Shown: in pieces, positions 19,099 to 28,705 of the stretch
Layout: the number at the start of each line of letters is the position of its first letter
Position numbering within the stretch: the stretch's first letter is position 1
Assembly: GCF_021284745.1 (NCBI RefSeq)
Contig: NZ_CP089925.1
Coordinates: forward strand, 2,045,001-2,109,000
Length of the DNA: 64,000 bases
Direction of reading: 5' to 3'
Source of the DNA: Lysobacter sp. KIS68-7
Lineage (GTDB): Bacteria > Pseudomonadota > Gammaproteobacteria > Xanthomonadales > Xanthomonadaceae
Notes under the pieces: generated by a model
The model's input: only the letters and a program-made list of their open reading frames with translations
What the model was told of the DNA's origin: nothing
Databases searched by the model: none
Program-made: the position numbers and the translations under genes

Positions 19099-19512
19099 CT
19101 AGCTCCCGCCCTGACAAAACGCCAGGTACGGCTTGAGGACGTCGGAGTGCTTCAGATCGTCGGGTGCCAACGCAAGCAACTGCTGCAACGCCCGCAATGC
19201 CTGGTCTCGAAGATTTGCCAGATCCTGTTCGCCTGCGTAGACGACTTGGTCGGCGTCACGGAATTCGATCGACCCCTCGCGCGGAGATCTTGAGTGAACG
19301 ATCACCGTGAAGTCTCCCTCGTACAAGGAGACTTCACGAGGCCCACGCGTCGAGGTACTCGCATCGATTGCGTGGATCAATTCGCACAGGATCGCCAGCG
19401 CGAAGTCGTTCCAATGGGCAGTCGGAAAGGGGCCGTCGGCCTCGAACCAAATCTCTGCGGTCGGCTCGCCAGCTGAGCGAAAGCTGGGCGTTCCGAATCG
19501 GATACGGACCAT
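19099..19512 (-). CDS. Hypothetical cytosolic protein
   Basis: A 137-residue protein beginning MVRIRFGTPSFRSAGEPTAE, with an acidic alpha/beta composition and no signal sequence. I do not recognise a family; immunity-protein or barrel-like folds are possible but unproven. Its ATG lies 2 bp after the stop of the secreted protein upstream (19515-19877), so the two are probably one transcript. Confidence 0.6.
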   Translation of the reverse strand: MVRIRFGTPSFRSAGEPTAEIWFEADGPFPTAHWNDFALAILCELIHAIDASTSTRGPREVSLYEGDFTVIVHSRSPREGSIEFRDADQVVYAGEQDLANLRDQALRALQQLLALAPDDLKHSDVLKPYLAFCQGGS

Positions 19513-19514
19513 GC

Positions 19515-19877
19515 TCAGCAGGCCGTTGCGTCCACAAGGACGCCTGTCTTGAAGATGATCCCAAACGAGCAGGTGTATTTCCCCTTGGCATCCTTCAGGC
19601 AGACCAGACCGCCCGCCTGTTTCATCGTCATCTCATCGCTGCACGCATCGCGCGTCGCCGGGCCGGGCAGGCGCTTGAACATGTCTGCGGCCGCGTCGCC
19701 TTCGAGGAAGAAGACCATGCGGTCCTTGGCTTCGGTGGGCGCCGGATCGATGAGGGTCTTGGACGCGAGCGAGTAGCTGCCGTGCAAGGGCTTGTACCCA
19801 TTGGCGTCCTGGGCGGCCAAGGCGCTTGCAGAGGCAATGCAAAGCAGGGCGGCGACCACGAAATTTGTGTACTTCAT
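19515..19877 (-). CDS. Exported protein of unknown function
   Basis: A 120-residue protein with a clear signal peptide (MKYTNFVVAALLCIASASAL, cleavage after ALA). The mature part has four cysteines (ACSDEM, GLVCLKD, YTCSFG and the C-terminal TAC), suggesting disulfides in the periplasm. No family is recognised. It is first in a two-gene unit with 19099-19512. Confidence 0.6.
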   Translation of the reverse strand: MKYTNFVVAALLCIASASALAAQDANGYKPLHGSYSLASKTLIDPAPTEAKDRMVFFLEGDAAADMFKRLPGPATRDACSDEMTMKQAGGLVCLKDAKGKYTCSFGIIFKTGVLVDATAC

Positions 19878-19950
19878 GTTTCGACCTCGATGACGGGAAT
19901 ATTCAGAACGTAGTGATTCCGGTCGATCCAGACGTTGTTGCGTTCGAGGC

Positions 19951-20415
19951 TTAGAAACCAGGAAGCGATCTCGTCTCGTCGTAGGTCTCCTGGTTCCAAG
20001 GCCGCGAGGCAGTACACCCGGGAAGCGTACTGACGCCGACTTCCCCCGGCTTGTCCGCGACCACCAGGATGTTGTCTCCGGGCACGAGGCGACTTTGCTC
20101 TGCGAACGTCACGAAGCGCTCGGAGTTGGGGTCGTTGTATGCACCACCGGTGATCAACGACGTCACGATGGTGGGATCGCCCTTGATGCGCCGGTCCACC
20201 CGGAAGTTATATCGCACCTTGAACCACGTGCCCTCCTTTGCGTCCGCGGGCAGGTCCAGCGTGGCCTTGGTGATCGTCGCAATGAAGATCGCTTGCGCGG
20301 CTGCGACCTGAGGCTCGAGGGGTGTCTCGATGCAGATGGCTGAGGCCGTCGTAGGCATGGCAGTCACCGCCAGCGCAAGCATGACGGCGCATTCGACGCG
20401 TCGTGTGGTCCGCAT
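19951..20415 (-). CDS. Exported protein of unknown function
   Basis: A 154-residue protein. The N-terminus is a signal sequence (RRVECAVMLALAVTAMPTTA, then SAICIETP), followed by a beta-rich region with FIATITKATLDLP, RIKGDPTIVTSLITGGAYND and LVPGDNILVVADKPGE, and CTASRP near the end. The pattern of a secreted Cys-containing domain is reminiscent of tissue-inhibitor-like proteins, but this is weak. The ATG at 20415 follows the methyltransferase stop (20430-20432) with GGGGAAGGA just upstream, so it is likely co-transcribed with that gene. Confidence 0.6.
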   Translation of the reverse strand: MRTTRRVECAVMLALAVTAMPTTASAICIETPLEPQVAAAQAIFIATITKATLDLPADAKEGTWFKVRYNFRVDRRIKGDPTIVTSLITGGAYNDPNSERFVTFAEQSRLVPGDNILVVADKPGEVGVSTLPGCTASRPWNQETYDETRSLPGF

Positions 20416-20429
20416 GTCCTTCCCCGTGG

Positions 20430-20888
20430 TCAGATCCATCTCCGCACGCGCGAACGATACACCGCATAGGCCTCGCCGAACTTCGCCGACAGCACGCGCT
20501 CTTCCGCCTTGATCTGCAACACCGTCAGATAAGCCACGAGCATCGGTACGGCGACCCACGCGAGCGCGTTGTCCAACCACATGCACCAACCCGCGAGCGA
20601 CAGGCATTGGCCGACGTACATCGGATTGCGTGAGTGGCGGAACACGCCCGTGGTGACTAGTTGCGTCGCTTGGTCAGGGCGTAGCGGATTGACCGTGGTG
20701 CCTGCGCGGTCGAACGTGCGCTTGGCGACGATCGCGAGGGCGATGCCGGCGAGCGTGATCAGCACGGCGAGCGTGCGATGCAGCGGGACGTGCAACGCCA
20801 GGCCGGGGGCGAGCAGGGAAAGCAGCCACGCGACGACGCCCGCCAACACCATCGCGATCGGGGGTGGAATGGGCGCGCCGCGAGTCAC
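20430..20888 (-). CDS. Isoprenylcysteine methyltransferase-like membrane protein
   Basis: A 152-residue integral membrane protein with four hydrophobic segments. It carries the signature of the ICMT/phospholipid methyltransferase-like family: LVTTGVFRHSRNPMYVGQCL, then LQIKAEERVLSAKFGEAYAV and YRSRVRRWI. These proteins bind S-adenosylmethionine at the membrane; the substrate here is unknown. The GTG at 20888 overlaps the upstream stop (GTGA) and has GGCGGAG before it; a TTG at 20909 is an alternative. Confidence 0.8.
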   Translation of the reverse strand: MTRGAPIPPPIAMVLAGVVAWLLSLLAPGLALHVPLHRTLAVLITLAGIALAIVAKRTFDRAGTTVNPLRPDQATQLVTTGVFRHSRNPMYVGQCLSLAGWCMWLDNALAWVAVPMLVAYLTVLQIKAEERVLSAKFGEAYAVYRSRVRRWI

Positions 20889-21259
20889 TTGCCGCGCTCC
20901 GCCAACCAAGCCACCGCATCCGCGTGATTCTCGAACCGTCCCACAACGAAGTTCGGTACGGGCGTTTCAGGCGAGGCAGAAGGCAGTCCCTGCAACTCCT
21001 GGCTGTTGACGAACGCCATGTACGACCCTTGCAACACAGGCTGCGCGAGGAGTTTCTGCATCAGTTGCTCTTCGTTGACGTCGACGTCGGTGCCCGGCCA
21101 GGCGTTCGAGAAATCCAGGAGGATCCGATGGAGCGCATGTTCCGTGAGCAACTGGCAGATGACATCCAGCGCGTCCATCCGGTCCTTGAAACTCACCGGG
21201 CCGTAGAACGCCACGTCCACGCGATGCTCCGCGAGATTCGCGCTGATCGAAGTCTTCAA
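20885..21259 (-). CDS. SpoIIAA/STAS-like protein, probable TTG start
   Basis: A 124-residue protein, paralogous in layout to 9272-9649 (RILLDFSNAWPGTDVDVNEE against VLIDFTAAYPAEYAG). I chose the TTG at 21259 because GGAGG lies six bases before it, and because the resulting MKTSISANLAEHRVDVAFYG lines up residue for residue in length with the paralogue's MPTNLRLSPDADLFEIRYVG. An ATG at 21277 and a GTG at 21316 are alternatives that add 6 or 19 residues. Function is unknown. The stop overlaps the methyltransferase start. Confidence 0.65.
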   Translation of the reverse strand: MKTSISANLAEHRVDVAFYGPVSFKDRMDALDVICQLLTEHALHRILLDFSNAWPGTDVDVNEEQLMQKLLAQPVLQGSYMAFVNSQELQGLPSASPETPVPNFVVGRFENHADAVAWLAERGK

Positions 21260-21354
21260 CGGCAGCCTCCATGGCATGGCGAACCGGGCGAAATGTAACA
21301 CCGCCACTTGAGGCACAATCGGCCGCTCTTACGTCCCCGTCGGAGCCCCCCGCG

Positions 21355-22299
21355 ATGGCCAGCAAGACGTCGAGCAAGACCGCGAAGGTTGTGAAGAAGG
21401 CCGCGGCAAAGAAGGCAGCCGCCAAGAAGCCCGCAGCAAAGAAGGCCGTCACCAAGGCCCCCAAGCTCGTCGTCAAGAAAGCCTCCGCCCCCGCCTCCGA
21501 CGCCCCGCGCCTGATCGACCAGCGCATCAAGGACCTCGTGGGCTGGCGCGGCGACACCCTGGCGCGCATGCGTGCGCTCATCCACGAAGCCGATCCCGCG
21601 ATCACCGAGGAGTGGAAGTGGGGCGTGCCCGTGTGGTCGCACGACGGCATCGTGTGCACCGGCGAGGCGTACCAGAAGGCGGTGAAGCTCACCTTCGCCA
21701 AGGGCGCGAGCGTTCCGGATCCGACGGGGCTGTTCAATTCCAGCCTGACGGGCGGCACGCGTCGCGCGATCGACATCGGTGAAGGCGCGAAGATCGACGC
21801 GCGCGCGTTCAAGGCGTTGATCAAAGCCGCGGTGGCGACGAACGCTGGCAAGTCGAAGCAGGCGACGAAGGCGGCACCCGCCAAGCCTGCGGCGAAGAGC
21901 GTGCGGCTGCTCTCCGGCGGTAACCCGCAGGTCTCGAAGGCCGATGGCGACGCGCCCGTGCAGGAATACATCTCGGCGATGCCCGGTTGGAAGCAGGACA
22001 TCGGCGCACGCCTGGATTCGTTGATCGCGCGCAATGCGCCGAAGGCGCGCAAGGCAGTGAAGTGGAATTCGCCGTTCTACGGCATTGAAGGGCAGGGGTG
22101 GTTCCTGTCCTTCCACGTGTTCAACCGCTTCGTGAAGGTGACGTTCTTCAACGGTGCATCGCTCAAGCCCATGCCGCCGGGCTTTACCGCCAAGAGCAAA
22201 GAGACGCGGTGGGTCGACGTGTTCGAGGATGGGTTCGACGAGAAGCAGATGGCGACGTGGGTGAAGCAGGCCGCGAAACTGCCGGGATGGATGCCGTAG
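21355..22299 (+). CDS. Tandem DUF1801 protein with histone H1-like N-terminal tail
   Basis: A 314-residue protein. Residues 1-45 are lysine/alanine-rich (KKAAAKKAAAKKPAAKKAV), like a histone H1 tail. Two DUF1801 domains follow: the first around EEWKWGVPVWSHDGIVCTGE, the second around KAVKWNSPFYGIEGQGWFLS, joined by another lysine/alanine-rich linker. DUF1801 proteins have an YdhG-like fold of unknown function. The tails suggest association with nucleic acid. The ATG at 21355 is preceded by GGAG, and a CACAAT hexamer lies at 21314-21319. Confidence 0.8.
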   Translation: MASKTSSKTAKVVKKAAAKKAAAKKPAAKKAVTKAPKLVVKKASAPASDAPRLIDQRIKDLVGWRGDTLARMRALIHEADPAITEEWKWGVPVWSHDGIVCTGEAYQKAVKLTFAKGASVPDPTGLFNSSLTGGTRRAIDIGEGAKIDARAFKALIKAAVATNAGKSKQATKAAPAKPAAKSVRLLSGGNPQVSKADGDAPVQEYISAMPGWKQDIGARLDSLIARNAPKARKAVKWNSPFYGIEGQGWFLSFHVFNRFVKVTFFNGASLKPMPPGFTAKSKETRWVDVFEDGFDEKQMATWVKQAAKLPGWMP

Positions 22300-22373
22300 C
22301 TGTGTAACCGCTCGCTGACCCACCAGCCGCTTCGCATGGCCCGCGCCCCCGGTTCGGGCACAATGCCGCCCCT

Positions 22374-23117
22374 ATGAACAAGCAATCGCAATGGATCGCC
22401 GGCATCAACGCCGTCGCTTCCGCCGTCGAGCACGACGCCGAGAACGTCCGTGAGGTCCTGCTCGAAGCCGGCGCCAAGAACCCCCGCATCGGCGAGATCG
22501 AAACCCAGGCCCGACGGGCCGGCATCGAGGTCCGCCGCGTGGCGCAGAACGCGCTCGACGGCGTCGCCGGCGGCCTGCGCCACCAGGGCGCCGTGGCCCG
22601 CTATGCGGCCGCGAAGACCTGGGGCGAAGACGAACTCGAGGGGCTGGTCGCCGCGGCCGAAGGCAAGGCCCTCGTCCTGGTGCTCGACGGTGTGCAGGAC
22701 CCCCACAACCTCGGCGCCTGCCTGCGCAGTGCCGCGGCCGCTGCGGTCACGGCGGTCGTGATCCCGAAGGACAAAGCCGTGCAGGTCAACGCCACCGTGC
22801 GCAAGACATCCGCCGGCGCAGCCGACAGCATCCCGGTCGTGCGCGTCACCAACCTCGCGCGCTGCCTGCGCGACCTGCAGCAGCAGGGCGTGTGGATCTA
22901 CGGCCTGGCCGGCGACGCGGAGGCCTCGCTGTACAAGCTCGACCTCAAGGGCAACGTCGCGCTCGTGCTCGGCGGCGAAGCCGACGGTCTGCGCCGCCTC
23001 ACGCGCGAACACTGCGACCAGCTCGTGCGCATCCCGATGCCGGGTGAGTTCGAAAGCCTCAACGTGTCGGTCGCGACCGGCGTGGCGCTGTTCGAAGCGG
23101 TGAGGCAGCGGCAATGA
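22374..23117 (+). CDS. rlmB: 23S rRNA (guanosine-2251-2'-O)-methyltransferase
   Basis: A 247-residue SPOUT methyltransferase that methylates the ribose of G2251 in 23S rRNA. An L30e-like substrate-binding domain (residues 5-80) precedes the trefoil-knot catalytic domain: LVLDGVQDPHNLGACLRSA, then VNATVRKTSAGAADSIPVVR, ALVLGGEADGLRRLTREHCD and IPMPGEFESLNVSVATGVAL. Every expected SpoU motif is present. A CACAAT hexamer (22359-22364) ends 9 nt before the ATG and there is no Shine-Dalgarno, so translation may be leaderless. The stop overlaps the next start (ATGA). Confidence 0.94.
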   Translation: MNKQSQWIAGINAVASAVEHDAENVREVLLEAGAKNPRIGEIETQARRAGIEVRRVAQNALDGVAGGLRHQGAVARYAAAKTWGEDELEGLVAAAEGKALVLVLDGVQDPHNLGACLRSAAAAAVTAVVIPKDKAVQVNATVRKTSAGAADSIPVVRVTNLARCLRDLQQQGVWIYGLAGDAEASLYKLDLKGNVALVLGGEADGLRRLTREHCDQLVRIPMPGEFESLNVSVATGVALFEAVRQRQ

Positions 23118-23371
23118 CGTTCGCCTGGTACGACGTCGTCGGGTTCACCGGCACGTTGATGATCCTGGGCGCGTTCGCGGGGCAGCAGATGGGGAAGCTG
23201 CGTGGCGATGGCGTGCCGTACCAGTTGCTCAATCTCTTCGGCGCCGCGGGCGTGCTCGTGTCGTTGTTCGGCACGTTCAACGTGTCGGTGTTCGTGCTGG
23301 AGAGTGCGTGGGTGTTGGTGAGTGCGTATGGGTTGTGGCGAGGGCGCAAGCGTCGAGCGGACGCGGCCTGA
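23114..23371 (+). CDS. Small membrane protein, CBU_0592-like
   Basis: An 85-residue protein with three hydrophobic segments, beginning WYDVVGFTGTLMILGAFAGQ and continuing with YQLLNLFGAAGVLVSLFGTF. The layout resembles the CBU_0592-like domain of unknown function. It overlaps rlmB by 4 bp and is followed 2 bp later by another membrane protein, so the three form an operon. Confidence 0.7.
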   Translation: MTFAWYDVVGFTGTLMILGAFAGQQMGKLRGDGVPYQLLNLFGAAGVLVSLFGTFNVSVFVLESAWVLVSAYGLWRGRKRRADAA

Positions 23372-23373
23372 CC

Positions 23374-23652
23374 GTGCTGCTGGGTCTTGCAGCCATCGCA
23401 CTCCTTTTTGTCGGCGTTGTGTCGTCGCTGTTCCTGCGCGAAGAGGTCATCCTGTGCCTCAAGCGCACCGGGCACTATGCCGAGTTCGTGGACTGGGGCG
23501 TCTACCTTCCGACGGACCGACTCCCCTTCCAGGTGATGTTGCGGATGCGAGGGCGCGTGCATGGCGCCGACTGGTGGTTGATCGTCGCTTACTTCACCTC
23601 TTCGTTGATCGTGTGCGCCGCCATGCTCGCGATCCCGTTCCTGGTTCGATGA
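23374..23652 (+). CDS. Small membrane protein of unknown function
   Basis: A 92-residue protein with a hydrophobic N-terminus (VLLGLAAIALLFVGVVSSLF) and a C-terminal helix (WWLIVAYFTSSLIVCAAMLA). A polar loop, CLKRTGHYAEFVDWGVYLP, lies between them. The GTG at 23374 was chosen because it sits 2 bp after the preceding stop and opens the hydrophobic segment; longer in-frame starts lie inside the previous gene. No family is recognised. Confidence 0.55.
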   Translation: MLLGLAAIALLFVGVVSSLFLREEVILCLKRTGHYAEFVDWGVYLPTDRLPFQVMLRMRGRVHGADWWLIVAYFTSSLIVCAAMLAIPFLVR

Positions 23653-23756
23653 ACTCAGGCGGGTCGTCGGGGCGCGAGGCCTTCAATCGCTGACTTGGCC
23701 GCTTCGGCCCCTCCGGGACGTCTGCCCTCGGAAGGGGACACCAGAAGGCGGGACCC

Positions 23757-25520
23757 GTGTCCATTGTCTCGGAGCTCAAGCGTCGCAACGTGGTGCGCGT
23801 CGCCCTGCTGTACGGCGTCGTGGCCTGGGTCATCCTGCAGGTGGCCGAGGTGCTCTTCGGTGTGCTCGCGCTGCCCGCGTGGACCAGCAAGTTCGTCTTC
23901 GGTTTGCTCGTACTGGGCTTCCCCCTGGCGTTGATCTTTTCCTGGGTCTACGAGCTGACCCCTGAAGGACTGAAGCGCGAGCACGAAGTCGATCGCAACG
24001 CGTCGATCACTCGCGAAACCGGCCGCAAGATCAATTACCTGATCGGTGCGCTGGCGGCGATCGCCATCGTGATGATGATCGGGCAGCGCTTCGCTCCGCG
24101 TACAACGCCCATCGCGGCCGCCACGCAAGCAAGTGCGCGGCCCACGCAGCCGACTGTGCAGGCAGCCGCCAAGTCCATCGCGGTGCTTCCGTTCGTCGAC
24201 ATGAGCGCGGCCAAGGACCAGGAATATTTCGCCGATGGCCTGTCGGAAGAGTTGCTCAACTTGCTGGCCAAGGTGCCCGAACTGCGCGTGGCCGCGCGCA
24301 CGTCGGCCTTCAAGTTCAAGGGCGAGCGAGTCGACCTGCAGGACGTGGCGAAGCAGCTCAACGTCGCCCACGTGCTCGAAGGCAGCGTGCGCAGGTCCGG
24401 TAACAAAGTGCGCATCACCGCGCAGTTGATCAAGGCGTCGGATGGCTACCACGTCTGGTCGCAGACCTACGACCGCACGTTCGACGACATCTTCGCCGTG
24501 CAGGACGACATCGCAGGCGAGGTGGTCAAGGCGCTGAAGGTCAGTCTGCTCGGCACGACCTCCGCGACGCGTTCCAGGCCGGTGGATCCGGAGGCCTACA
24601 ATCTCGTGCTGCAGGGGCGCTTCTTCCTCCAGCGTCGGGGCAAGGAGGACATCGCGAAGGCAGTCGATTACTTCCAGCGCGCAACCGAGCGCGATCCCGG
24701 TTACGCCCCGGCCTGGTCGGGCCTGTCGCAGGCCTACGCGCGGCAAGCCGACTCCGGTTTCGTGCCGACTGCGGGCGGATTCGAGCGCGCGCGCGAAGCC
24801 GCGGAAAAAGCGTTGGCGCTCGACCCACGGCTCGCCGACGCGCACGTGGCGATGGGCGAGGTCCAACTTTCGTTCGACTGGGACTGGACAGCCGCAGATG
24901 CCAGTCTTCGCAGGGCGCTGGATCTCGAGCCCGGCAACTCGGAAGCCCTCAGGCGGCTCAGCGGCGTGGCGGCCACCGCCGGACGCTGGAACGAAGCGAT
25001 CGACTTGGCGAACAAGGCCATCGAACGCGATCCGCTGCGGCCGAATTCCTGGAACAACCTCGGCCTCACATTGCTGGCTGTCAACCGCGACACGGAGGCA
25101 GAGACCGCGTTTCGCAAGGCGATGGACATCGATCCTGATGGCGCCGCGCGGCACCAGTCGCTCGCGCAAGCCTTGCTCCTGCAGGGCAAGACCGAAGCCG
25201 CCCTGCAGGAAGTGCAGCTGGAAAAGAACGACATCTGGCGTCTCTACGGTCTGGCGCTGACGAATGCACGCGGCCGGCGCAGCGAGTCGGACGCGGCGTT
25301 GAAGGCGCTCGAGGCCCAGTACGCCGGCGAGGCGGCCTATCAGATCGCAAGCGCGCATGCCTACCGCGGCGACGCAGATCTGGCCTTTGCGTGGCTCGAT
25401 CGCGCCTACGACCAGCGCGACCCAGGCGCCACGGAGATCAAGGGCGACCGATTCATGCGCGGCATCATCGGCGATCCGCGCTACAAGGCGTTCCTCAGGA
25501 AGTTGAAGCTGCCGGACTGA
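23757..25520 (+). CDS. Membrane-anchored FlgO-like / TPR protein
   Basis: A 587-residue protein. Two transmembrane helices occur near the start ([20 protein letters not shown] and [20 protein letters not shown]), then [16 protein letters not shown] and a third helix near residues 93-110. A FlgO-like domain follows ([58 protein letters not shown]). From about residue 275 to the end are tetratricopeptide repeats ([20 protein letters not shown]). Proteins of this layout are often called adenylate-cyclase-like TPR proteins, but no cyclase domain is present. The GTG at 23757 has GAAGG upstream. The 3' end overlaps convergent rnt by 26 bp. Confidence 0.8.
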   Translation: MSIVSELKRRNVVRVALLYGVVAWVILQVAEVLFGVLALPAWTSKFVFGLLVLGFPLALIFSWVYELTPEGLKREHEVDRNASITRETGRKINYLIGALAAIAIVMMIGQRFAPRTTPIAAATQASARPTQPTVQAAAKSIAVLPFVDMSAAKDQEYFADGLSEELLNLLAKVPELRVAARTSAFKFKGERVDLQDVAKQLNVAHVLEGSVRRSGNKVRITAQLIKASDGYHVWSQTYDRTFDDIFAVQDDIAGEVVKALKVSLLGTTSATRSRPVDPEAYNLVLQGRFFLQRRGKEDIAKAVDYFQRATERDPGYAPAWSGLSQAYARQADSGFVPTAGGFERAREAAEKALALDPRLADAHVAMGEVQLSFDWDWTAADASLRRALDLEPGNSEALRRLSGVAATAGRWNEAIDLANKAIERDPLRPNSWNNLGLTLLAVNRDTEAETAFRKAMDIDPDGAARHQSLAQALLLQGKTEAALQEVQLEKNDIWRLYGLALTNARGRRSESDAALKALEAQYAGEAAYQIASAHAYRGDADLAFAWLDRAYDQRDPGATEIKGDRFMRGIIGDPRYKAFLRKLKLPD

Positions 25521-26169
25521 AGCCGATTCCCCATTGGTTCGCGACCTTGCAGAACAACTCCGCCGTCTTCTCGGCGTCATACACCGCTGAGTGCGCTTCT
25601 TCGCCGTTCCACGCGATCCCCGCTGCCGCCAACGCGCGCCCCAGCACCGTTTGCCCGTACGCCACGCCCCCCAACGTCACCGTGTCGAACACGCTGAAGG
25701 GATGGAACGGATTGCGTTTGTGCTGCGTGCGCGCCACGGCCGCGTTGAGGAAGTTCAGATCGAAGTGCGCGTTGTGTCCGACGAGGATCGCGCGCTGGCA
25801 ACCATGCTTGCGCACCGCTGCACGCACGGCGGCGAACACATGGTCGAGTCCTTCCTTCTCCTGCTTCGCAAAGCGGAACGGATGGTCGAGTCGGATCCCC
25901 GTGATCTCCAGCGACTTCGGATCGATCTCCAGCCCAGGCGCGGGTTCGAAATGCGCGCTCGCCACTTCACCAGGCACGTAGCGGCCGTAGGCGTCGAGGT
26001 CGATCGGCACCACCGCCATTTCAAGCAGCGCGTGCTTCTGGAACTCGAAGCCGCCGGTTTCCACGTCGACGACGACCGGCAGGTAGCCGCGGAAACGCTC
26101 GGCCATGCGGCGGAACGGCGGGGCGGCGGTGTCGGGGGAGGACGACTGCAGGGGATCGGTTTCCGTCAT
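25495..26169 (-). CDS. rnt: Ribonuclease T
   Basis: A 224-residue DEDDh exoribonuclease that trims 3' ends of tRNA and other stable RNAs. The catalytic residues are visible: [20 protein letters not shown] (Asp, Glu), [13 protein letters not shown] (Asp) and [20 protein letters not shown] (His, Asp). [16 protein letters not shown] and the length are typical of gammaproteobacterial RNase T. It is convergent with the TPR protein and overlaps its last 26 bp, an unusually long overlap for a housekeeping gene. Confidence 0.93.
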   Translation of the reverse strand: MTETDPLQSSSPDTAAPPFRRMAERFRGYLPVVVDVETGGFEFQKHALLEMAVVPIDLDAYGRYVPGEVASAHFEPAPGLEIDPKSLEITGIRLDHPFRFAKQEKEGLDHVFAAVRAAVRKHGCQRAILVGHNAHFDLNFLNAAVARTQHKRNPFHPFSVFDTVTLGGVAYGQTVLGRALAAAGIAWNGEEAHSAVYDAEKTAELFCKVANQWGIGFSPAASTS

Positions 26170-26228
26170 CGCGCAAGCCTAGCAGCGCGGGGGTGATCGA
26201 GGCAGCCCGCGATCGGGCAAAAGAAAAG

Positions 26229-26264
26229 GGACCGGAAGCAGCTTCCGGTCTGCTTCCGGTCCCC
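26229..26264 (-). terminator. Terminator of the pst-phoU operon
   Basis: A perfect 14-bp stem, GGGACCGGAAGCAG / CTGCTTCCGGTCCC, has an 8-nt loop. On the minus strand it is followed by CCTTTTCTTTTG. It lies 20 bp past the phoU stop and ends the phosphate operon. Confidence 0.85.
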
Positions 26265-26284
26265 GGTGCCACCCTTGGGAGGGG

Positions 26285-26979
26285 TCAGGCGCTGTTGGTG
26301 GCGTCGCGCTTTTCGCGCGGGGGCAGGGCGTCTTCGCCGTGCACCAGGAACCACACGTTCTCTGCGATGTTGGTGGCGTGGTCGCCGATGCGCTCGAGGT
26401 TCTTCGCCATGAACAGCAAATGCGTGCAGGGCGTGATCGCGCGCGCGTCTTCCATCATGTAGGTCAGCAGTTCGCGGAACAGGCCGGTGTAGAGCGTGTC
26501 CAGTTCGGCGTCGCGGGCGCGTACGCGCTGCGCGGCTTCGGCGTCGTTGTCGCGATAGGCGACGAGCACGTCGCGCACTTGCTGCAAGGCCAGGCGACCC
26601 ACCGCGCCCAGGCCGCGCGTGTGCGGCAGCGGCGGGGAGAGGTTGAGCGCCATCGAGCGCTTGGCCACGTTCGCGGCGTAGTCGCCGATGCGTTCGATGT
26701 CGGCCGCGACCTTCGTCGCCGCGAAGATCACGCGCAGGTCGCGCGCGAGCGGGCCGCGCAGGGCCAGGCGCATGACGTCGTGGTCGATCGAACGCTCGAT
26801 CGCGTCGATCGCTTCGTCGTTGGCGACGATGCGTTCGGCCGCGCGGTCGTCGCGCCGCTCCACCACGTCGAGCGCGGCTTCCAGCTGCGCGGCGGCCATG
26901 GTGCCCATGCGCAGGATGTCGTCGAGCAGGCGGCGCTGTTCGTCGTCGTAGCTCTTTACGATGTGTTCGTGCATGGTGC

Positions 26980-26983
<4 letters not shown>
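26285..26983 (-). CDS. phoU: Phosphate-transport regulator PhoU
   Basis: A 232-residue cytosolic protein made of two similar three-helix PhoU domains. The metal-binding repeats are [19 protein letters not shown] and [20 protein letters not shown] (E/DxxxD type). PhoU links the PstSCAB transporter to the PhoR sensor kinase and keeps the Pho regulon off when phosphate is plentiful. The start overlaps the pstB stop (ATGA), and the gene is last in the operon. No phoB or phoR lies in the window. Confidence 0.95.
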
Positions 26984-27832
<849 letters not shown>

Positions 27833-27840
<8 letters not shown>

Positions 27841-28705
27841 GGGAGATGCGGGAACGGGACACGATGGCGCGTGCCGCAAGCGAAACGAGGAGGACGAACA
27901 CGGTGAGCACGAACGCACCGGCCCACGCGAGCGTGTGCCAACTATCGAACGGGCTCATCGCGTACTGGAAGATCACGACCGGAACGTTCGCCATCGGCTG
28001 GTTCAGGTCGGTGGTCCAGTACTGGTTGTTGAGGGCGGTGAACAGCAGCGGCGCGGTTTCGCCGGAGATGCGGGCCAGCGCGAGCAGGATGCCGGTGACG
28101 ATGCCCGGCAGCGACGCGCGGTAGAGCACCTGCACCGTCACCTTCCATTGCGGCACGCCGAGCGAGAGCGCGGCTTCGCGCATCTGCGCGGGGACGAGGC
28201 GCAGCATTTCATCCGTCGTGCGCACCACCACCGGCAACACGATGAAGCCCAGCGCGATCGCACCGGCGAGCGCGGAGAAGTGCCCCATCGGCGCCACCAC
28301 GAGCGTGTAGACGAACAGGCCCAGCACGATCGACGGCGCCGACAGCAGGATGTCGTTGACGAACCGGATCGTCTCGCCCAGGCGTGCGGTGAAACGCGTG
28401 CGTGCGAATTCGGCCAGGTAGGTGCCGGCGAGCACGCCGATCGGCGCACCGAACAGAATGCCCAGCAAACTCATCGCGATGCTGCCGAAGATCGCGTTGA
28501 GCAGGCCGCCTTCCTCGCCCGGCGGCGGGGTCATCTCCGTGAACAGCGAGATGTCGAGCGCGTTGAGGCCGTTGGTCAGCGTGGTCCACACGATCCAGAT
28601 GAGCCAGAACACACCGAAGAGGGTGGCGAAGGTGGCGAGCACCTGCGCGGCGATGTTCTTCGCGCGGCGCGCGCGGTACAGCGTGTCGGCGGAGAGCGTG
28701 TACAT
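27833..28705 (-). CDS. pstA: Phosphate ABC transporter permease PstA
   Basis: A 290-residue inner-membrane permease with six predicted helices. It includes [19 protein letters not shown] near the start and the cytoplasmic EAA-type loop [20 protein letters not shown], which couples to PstB. With PstC it forms the channel for periplasmic phosphate. The start codon shares one base with the pstC stop (TGATG), indicating coupled translation. Confidence 0.95.

Noticed and set aside
18965-19117. Possible gene remnant, and a 12-bp inverted repeat (GTACCTGGCGTT / AACGCCAGGTAC)
   Set aside because: The frame has no recognisable domain, and one arm lies in the 3' end of the next gene. This is too weak to call.
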